A DNA stretch of 10,071 nucleotides, taken from assembly GCA_033853925.1 (NCBI GenBank), contig JAWOLC010000100.1:1-10071 (forward strand), written 5' to 3'. The translations under genes and the position numbers were made by a program. The notes beneath the pieces are model-generated. The model saw only the letters and a program-made list of their open reading frames with translations, was not told the origin of the DNA and searched no databases. Numbering within the stretch: the first letter of the stretch is position 1; each line of letters starts with the position of its first letter. This document shows positions 6,305-10,071 of the stretch, piece by piece. The DNA is from JANXPZ01 sp033853925. Lineage in GTDB: Bacteria; Eisenbacteria; RBG-16-71-46.

Positions 6305-8356
6305 CTAGGCGCCTTGGGCCGCGGCCGGATCCCGCTCCAGCTCCTCGATCCAGACGCGAAGCAGCTCGGCCGCGGCGAGGGTGGAGGCCGGCTCGAGCGG
6401 CCTGGGCGTGTCGGGCCCCGCGGGGCCACCGGCCGTGAGCCTCGCCGGCCCGTTCACGGGCACGAGCAGAACCCCGGGTACGGAGCCCGCGTGCGGCGCC
6501 GCCCGCAGCACGGCCTCCAACCACCCGCGGGCGCGCGCCTGGGACTCGGCGTCGCGCCGGTGCGCCCGCAGGTAGGCGACGATGAAGGCGCCCAGCCAGG
6601 CGGTGGAGACCCGCTCGCTGTCCGGCGACTCGCGCAGGCCCCAGGGGGTGAGCAGATCGCGCTCGATGGTGGCGAGCAGAGCCTCGCCTCGCTCGGGCGG
6701 CAGCAGAGGGGGAGGCAGGCTCACTGCCAGGAGCTGCCCGGGCGAGAGGCCGCGCACGGGTCCCGCCTCGGTGAGCGCCTCGAAGAGACTCTCCCGCTCC
6801 GCGTCCCAGAAGGCCTCGAGGAAGCGCGACTGCTGCTGCCGCGCCCAGGCCAGGTAGAAGGCGCCGCTCTCCTTTCGTCCGACCAGGCGGGAGAGCTGGG
6901 CCATGGCCACCAGCGCGTGGTACCAGAGCGCGTTGAGATCCGCGCGCTTCGTCGGCGCGGCTTCAGGCGCTCCGGGCCGCGGGCGACCGCCCGCGAGCAG
7001 ACCGTCCGCGGCCGCGCGCACGCCGTGGCGCGTGCCCTGGCGGAACGCCTGCATCACTCCTTCGAGCGCGGGATGGAGGACCTCGGCGAGGAAGGCGGCG
7101 TCGCCGCTGCGCCGGGCGTAGAGGTCGCCGGCCGTGACGAGCCACAGGGAGGCCGCGGGATCGCCGTAGCGGGGACGCCCGTCGGCCGCGTCGAACGCCT
7201 CGGGCGCCAGGCCTTCGTCCAGGTACTCGACATAGCCGCGCAGGATCTCGCGGGCCAGGTCGAAGCCGCGCAGGGTGACGACCGCCTGCACCGCCATCAG
7301 CGCCTCGGCTCCCCGCTCCTCGGCGCGCGGCATGCCGGCCACGAAGGTGCGCCGGTGGCCGCGGCGCGCCAGGCCGGCGCGCAGAGCCGTCAGCAGCCGC
7401 GCGGCGACGGGCTCGCCCTCGCCCACGAGGGGCTCGCGGCGGCGGGCGCTCTCGGCGGAGGGGCCGCCGTGGGCGGCGGCCGCCTGGCGCGCCGTGAAGT
7501 CGGCGCCCTCGACCGCCACCCGCATCCAGCGCGCGAGCCGCGCGCGCTCGCCCGAGTCCAGCACGGCCACGCACTCGGCCAGCGTCCGGGGCGGGGGCGC
7601 GCCGAGCCGCTCCTCGGCGGCCAGCGCCTTGAAGAGGCCCTCCTCGGCGGCGAAGACGAGCTGGAGCGAGCGCCCGGGAGCGAGGAGGCCCTCCACGTGC
7701 CCGGGCACGAGAGCGTCCTCCCGCTCCTCGCCGGCGGGGCCGCCGCCGCGCGGCGCGGGGTAGCGCAGGCCGCGCAACCAGACGCGCGCGGGCAGGAAGG
7801 TGCCGTTGTGCCAGAGCGTGAGCGTCGGCGCCTCCGGGGCGAGCTCGATGTGCACGCGCCCCGGGATGCCGCGGATCTCCCCCAGGAGCGCTGCCCCCTG
7901 GCGAGGGGGCTCGCCGAGCGCGCGGGCCACGCAGAGCGGGCTCGCGGCCAGGTGCGCGGCGGGGCCGGAGAGATGGCGGTAGCTCACGATGACGGCGTCG
8001 TGGCCCGAGACGACGAAGACCAGCTTCTCGATGACCGTGCCGCCCGCGTTCCACGTCCAGACGGGCCAGGGATCGAGGCGGAATTCCTCGAGTCGGGCCG
8101 GCGGCCGCGCCCGGCCGGAGCCGCGTGGCGCGCCATCCAGGTCGAAGGCGTCGTTCTCCCCGCTCACCCGCTCGTCCAGGCGCAGGAGCAGCGCGATGGC
8201 CCGGCCGCGCGCCGCGGCCACGAGCAGGCCCTGGTCGCTGCGGGCGAGCGGGCCGGCGGCCGTGCCCGAGCTCGAGCCACCGATGCCGTTGGCGAGCAGC
8301 CAGTCGACCGCGAGCGCCCGCGCGGGGTCGGAGAGGACGTCCTGTCCGAGGCGCAT
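6305..8356 (-). CDS. Glycogen-debranching-enzyme-like protein (GDE_N + GDE_C/GH133), probably catalytically inactive
   Basis: The protein has 683 residues from the ATG at 8356. The overall order matches bacterial amylo-alpha-1,6-glucosidase. There is an N-terminal beta-sandwich domain (DWLLANGIGGSSSGT at 18-32, GLLVAA 43-48, LDE 60-62, EFRLDPWPVW 91-100, IEKLVFVVSG 109-118). An (alpha/alpha)6 domain follows (REILRGYVEYLDEGL 369-383, ASLWL 402-406, GTRHGVRAAADGLL 441-454, LNALWYHAL 474-482, GQLLAVSLP 540-548, LLTPWGLR 568-575). The residues that do chemistry in this family are missing: WGRDT reads RGAEA (348-352), the TWMDA segment is absent before LNALW, VEINALW reads ADLNALW, HQGTVWPW is deleted after 575, and TRRYHG reads ARSDQG. 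It has no signal peptide, so it is presumably cytoplasmic. The frame is intact over 2 kb, arguing against a pseudogene. An alternative TTG start at 8392 adds 12 residues and has a GAGGAAGGA site 13 bases upstream. Confidence 0.85.
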   Translation of the reverse strand: MRLGQDVLSDPARALAVDWLLANGIGGSSSGTAAGPLARSDQGLLVAAARGRAIALLLRLDERVSGENDAFDLDGAPRGSGRARPPARLEEFRLDPWPVWTWNAGGTVIEKLVFVVSGHDAVIVSYRHLSGPAAHLAASPLCVARALGEPPRQGAALLGEIRGIPGRVHIELAPEAPTLTLWHNGTFLPARVWLRGLRYPAPRGGGPAGEEREDALVPGHVEGLLAPGRSLQLVFAAEEGLFKALAAEERLGAPPPRTLAECVAVLDSGERARLARWMRVAVEGADFTARQAAAAHGGPSAESARRREPLVGEGEPVAARLLTALRAGLARRGHRRTFVAGMPRAEERGAEALMAVQAVVTLRGFDLAREILRGYVEYLDEGLAPEAFDAADGRPRYGDPAASLWLVTAGDLYARRSGDAAFLAEVLHPALEGVMQAFRQGTRHGVRAAADGLLAGGRPRPGAPEAAPTKRADLNALWYHALVAMAQLSRLVGRKESGAFYLAWARQQQSRFLEAFWDAERESLFEALTEAGPVRGLSPGQLLAVSLPPPLLPPERGEALLATIERDLLTPWGLRESPDSERVSTAWLGAFIVAYLRAHRRDAESQARARGWLEAVLRAAPHAGSVPGVLLVPVNGPARLTAGGPAGPDTPRPLEPASTLAAAELLRVWIEELERDPAAAQGA

Positions 8357-8359
8357 GAT

Positions 8360-8415
8360 CGAGGAAGATAGTCGCTCGCCTCGCACGCGCAAAGCGCCGG
8401 CGCGATCCTTCCTCG
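8360..8415 (-). promoter_or_regulatory. Inverted repeat burying a Shine-Dalgarno-like site before the debranching-like gene
   Basis: CGAGGAAG and CTTCCTCG form a perfect 8-base inverted repeat at 8360-8367 and 8408-8415, 40 bases apart. On the minus-strand transcript the upstream arm contains GAGGAAGGA, the best ribosome-site match in the region, and the downstream arm ends just before the ATG at 8356. Pairing would hide the ribosome site that could serve the alternative TTG start at 8392. Nothing else was recognised in the 156-base gap 8357-8512. This is weak evidence, as eight bases can pair by chance. Confidence 0.25.
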
Positions 8416-8512
8416 GCTGGCTCGCCGCGAGCGGGGTCGCGCGGCCGCGCGGAGCGCCGGGCGGCCCCCGCGCGCGTCCGGCCCTGGCAGCCGCGGGCGA
8501 GAGAAGCTCGGG

Positions 8513-9688
8513 CTAGAGCGCCGCCGGTCTCCGGATCACCGTCGAGAGGGGCGCCAGCTCCACCTCGCCGAGCCGCTGCGCGCGCGTCGCCCGCTGCAGC
8601 CACTCGCGCACCCGCGGCGTGGCCCGCACCCACACGGCGGCGTGCCCGCGCCGGCGGGCGTACGCGAGGGCCTCGCTCCAGCGCTCGTCCAGCCTCTTCG
8701 TGCTCGACTGGCGCGCTTCGAGATCCAGCACGGCCCCCGGCTCGTCGTAGACGACTCCCAGTTGGCCCGCGAGCGACTTGCACACCGCCCCCGCCGTGGG
8801 CTGCACGTGGATGAAGGGCAGGTGGCGGCGCCTCAGCTCGCGGAACACCGCGCCCATGAGCGCCGGGTCCTGGGTGGCGAGCGAGCCCATGTGATTGGCC
8901 ACGCCCACGACCGACCCCGCCTGGTCCAGCCAGCGCCGCACCGTGCCCGTCACCACATCGGGCTTCATGGTGACGAGCAGCGTGCCCGGGCCCGGGTTGA
9001 GCTGCGGATAGTTGACGGGCTCGAGCGGGAGGTGGAGCACGACCTCGCGGTCCTTCTCGTGCGCGGCCCTGAGCAGGTCGCCGCTGGCTCGCGAGCCCGG
9101 CACGATCGCCACCGCGAAGGGCACGGAGAGCGCGAAGAACTTCCGCGCCGCGTCCGCGTCGTCGCCGAAGCCGAAGAGCACGAGCGCGAGGCGCGGGGCC
9201 GGTCGCCCCTCCACCTCCTCCGTTCCCCGGCCACGAGTCACCGTCACTTCGTGCAGGGGGCGGCGGGGGAAGCCGAGGAGGAGCACGAGCCGGGTCGCGC
9301 CTCCGGGCGCGGCGGTCTCGCGGCCCGCGAGCACCGTGCCGCCCAGCTCCTCGACGCGGCGGCTCACCGCGTAGTTGATCTGCAGCAGCGAGGTCGCGGA
9401 GGCGACGCCCACCCGCCAGCGCACGGCGGCGGCTCCCGCGGGCCGGCCGACCTCGCGCACGCTGTCGGCGGGGACGCCCGCGGCCGCCAGGCCCGCGCGG
9501 ATCCGGTCGGCGAACAGCGCGACCGCCCGATCTCGCCGGGCGATTCCCCAGCGCGCCAGGAGCACGGCACCCCGGCCCGTGGAAGCGAGCATCCAGGCTT
9601 CGCCCCCGAGGACGAGCACGATCGCGGCGAGGAGCAGCACGACGAGCGTGCGGGGCAGGGCGAGGGCTGCTTGCTTGCGTCGAACCAT
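8513..9688 (-). CDS. Divergent polysaccharide deacetylase family protein (DUF610/YibQ type), membrane-anchored
   Basis: The protein has 391 residues. One N-terminal membrane helix at about 14-35 suggests a periplasm-facing domain. A linker region with no recognised family (about 40-160) follows, then the divergent deacetylase NodB-like fold from 166 to about 365: RLALVLFGFGDD (166-177), VPFAVAIVPGS (189-199), VVLHLPLEP (216-224), GPGTL (233-237), VGVANHMGS (261-269), LPFIHVQPT (290-298) and GHAAVWVRATP (348-358). HLPxEP and NHMGS are intact. The DD of the usual IDDxG motif reads FG, DSRT reads HVQPT and the late GHP reads RAT, so the metal site looks altered. The usual role is thought to be cell-envelope polysaccharide modification; activity here is doubtful. 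The ATG at 9688-9686 was chosen as the first start before the membrane helix. Its only Shine-Dalgarno-like GGAGG is 15 bases away and lies in a small hairpin (9696-9708). The gene lies 156 bases upstream of the debranching-enzyme-like gene on the same strand. Confidence 0.83.
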   Translation of the reverse strand: MVRRKQAALALPRTLVVLLLAAIVLVLGGEAWMLASTGRGAVLLARWGIARRDRAVALFADRIRAGLAAAGVPADSVREVGRPAGAAAVRWRVGVASATSLLQINYAVSRRVEELGGTVLAGRETAAPGGATRLVLLLGFPRRPLHEVTVTRGRGTEEVEGRPAPRLALVLFGFGDDADAARKFFALSVPFAVAIVPGSRASGDLLRAAHEKDREVVLHLPLEPVNYPQLNPGPGTLLVTMKPDVVTGTVRRWLDQAGSVVGVANHMGSLATQDPALMGAVFRELRRRHLPFIHVQPTAGAVCKSLAGQLGVVYDEPGAVLDLEARQSSTKRLDERWSEALAYARRRGHAAVWVRATPRVREWLQRATRAQRLGEVELAPLSTVIRRPAAL

Positions 9689-9709
9689 GATGGGTGGAGG
9701 TCGCCTCCC

Positions 9710-9738
9710 ACGTTAGGCAGAAGGTTCGCGTTCGTCAA
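9710..9738 (-). promoter_or_regulatory. Candidate promoter of the deacetylase-like gene
   Basis: On the minus strand TTGACG (9738-9733) and TAACGT (9715-9710) are separated by 17 bases. The first matches five of six consensus positions; the second only three, keeping the initial TA and final T. Transcription would begin around 9703, only about 15 bases before the ATG, giving a very short leader without a Shine-Dalgarno site. Confidence 0.38.
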
Positions 9739-9851
9739 AGGACGATGAACTCGGATTCCTCCGCCGGCCCGCGGGGGCGCCGGATCGAGGCGGAGACGAT
9801 GGGCGGGACCCCGCATCTCAAGGTGTGTTGCTTTGCCCTTTTTGCACTTCA

Positions 9852-9901
9852 GTGACACGGCCGACAGGGTCCGGTGACACTGTAAAGACGGGTCGGCCGT
9901 G
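9852..9901. promoter_or_regulatory. Direct and inverted repeats, possible operator
   Basis: A perfect 10-base inverted repeat, CACGGCCGAC (9856-9865) and GTCGGCCGTG (9892-9901), encloses 26 bases. Overlapping it, GTGACAC occurs twice at 9852-9858 and 9874-9880, 22 bases apart, or about two helical turns on the same DNA face. TGTAAA (9881-9886) follows and could be a weak -10 element, but no convincing -35 is present. The repeats lie between two divergent genes (starts at 9688 and 9975) and could bind a regulator of either. Confidence 0.4.
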
Positions 9902-9912
9902 CGGCCCTCCTC

Positions 9913-9951
9913 AAGGTTCCGCGTCGAGGGCGTGCCCACGCGTGGGACCTT
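9913..9951 (+). promoter_or_regulatory. Predicted leader stem-loop upstream of the right-edge gene
   Basis: In plus-strand RNA, AAGGTTCC (9913-9920) pairs with GGGACCTT (9944-9951) over eight pairs with one G-U. GCGT (9921-9924) then pairs with ACGC (9938-9941), leaving two bases bulged. GGG/CCC (9928-9930, 9935-9937) closes a four-base loop. The 3' half contains a perfect 12-base palindrome CCCACGCGTGGG (9935-9946). The structure ends 8 bases before the AGGAGG ribosome site. No U-tract follows, so it is not a standard terminator. It could control translation, stabilise the message, or act as a DNA operator through the palindrome. Confidence 0.4.
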
Positions 9952-9974
9952 CCGCTGACAGGAGGCACTCCAGC

Positions 9975-10071
9975 ATGAGGCACTCCGGACACCTGCGCCT
10001 TCGGCTCCTCGCCACGGCCATCCTCGCCCTGGTGGTCGCGGGCGGGGCCGTGCCGCCGGCTCTCGCCCAGG
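9975..10071 (+). CDS. Start of a secreted protein gene (3' end outside window)
   Basis: Only the first 32 residues are visible. They form a clear Sec signal peptide: a basic start (MRHSGHLRLR), a hydrophobic core (LLATAILALVVAGGAV) and PPALAQ, with cleavage expected after ALA at residue 31. The product is therefore exported to the periplasm, outer membrane or outside; nothing more can be said. AGGAGG at 9960-9965 lies 9 bases before the ATG and supports the start. The 286-base region upstream carries repeats and a stem-loop (9852-9901, 9913-9951) suggesting regulated expression. An AT-richer patch at about 9822-9850 may be part of its promoter, but no clear -35/-10 pair was found. Confidence 0.75.
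   Translation, partial: MRHSGHLRLRLLATAILALVVAGGAVPPALAQ

Noticed and set aside
6314..8371. 685-residue plus-strand open frame opposite the debranching-like gene
   Set aside because: It is antisense to a protein with clear family motifs, and its own translation has no recognisable domain.
6963..8783. 606-residue minus-strand frame spanning the end of the deacetylase-like gene and the gap before the debranching-like gene
   Set aside because: It is out of frame with both recognised genes and extremely Arg-rich, so it does not support a fusion or extra gene in the gap.
9820..9850. Sigma-54-type promoter around TTGCT in the AT-richer patch
   Set aside because: No GG doublet lies at the required ten-base distance upstream of the GC.

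Overview
The window is very GC-rich, densely coding bacterial DNA. An OmpA-like protein, a second outer-membrane barrel, an AsmA-family protein and a lipoprotein point to a two-membrane (Gram-negative) cell. The cysteine-containing calcium-repeat style of the OmpA-like protein and the late-branching character of several families suggest an uncultured lineage of the Eisenbacteria, Myxococcota or FCB type. This placement is inference, as no phylogenetic marker gene is present. No RNA genes, insertion sequences, integrases or CRISPR arrays were seen.

Left arm (1-2991, minus strand). KDPG/KHG aldolase (eda) is followed, with a 7-base ATGCTGA overlap, by a 422-residue outer-membrane beta-barrel ending in Phe. 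After a 159-base gap with its own candidate promoter comes an OmpA-like protein. It has an N-terminal barrel and then 90-base tandem thrombospondin type 3 (TSP3) repeats that run off the left edge.

Middle (2992-6247). A divergent intergenic region separates eda from a plus-strand pair: an 855-residue AsmA-family protein and, 17 bases later, a 158-residue lipoprotein-like protein with a CBM48/AMPK-type glycogen-binding domain.

Right arm (6305-9688, minus strand). Two co-directional genes converge on that pair. One has the full fold of bacterial glycogen-debranching enzyme (amylo-alpha-1,6-glucosidase, GH133/GDE_C) but has lost essentially every catalytic and substrate-binding motif. The other is a membrane-anchored divergent polysaccharide deacetylase (DUF610/YibQ type) in which several expected metal-site residues are also replaced. 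The last 286 bases before the right-edge gene hold inverted and direct repeats and a strong predicted leader hairpin. The right-edge gene itself shows only a signal peptide.

The most notable feature is the cluster of a glycogen-binding lipoprotein, a debranching-enzyme-like pseudoenzyme and a degenerate deacetylase beside an AsmA envelope protein. It may be a glucan- or glycan-sensing or envelope-assembly module rather than a catabolic one. The catalytic-loss observations come from reading motifs against family consensus recalled from memory; the shared function is inference.
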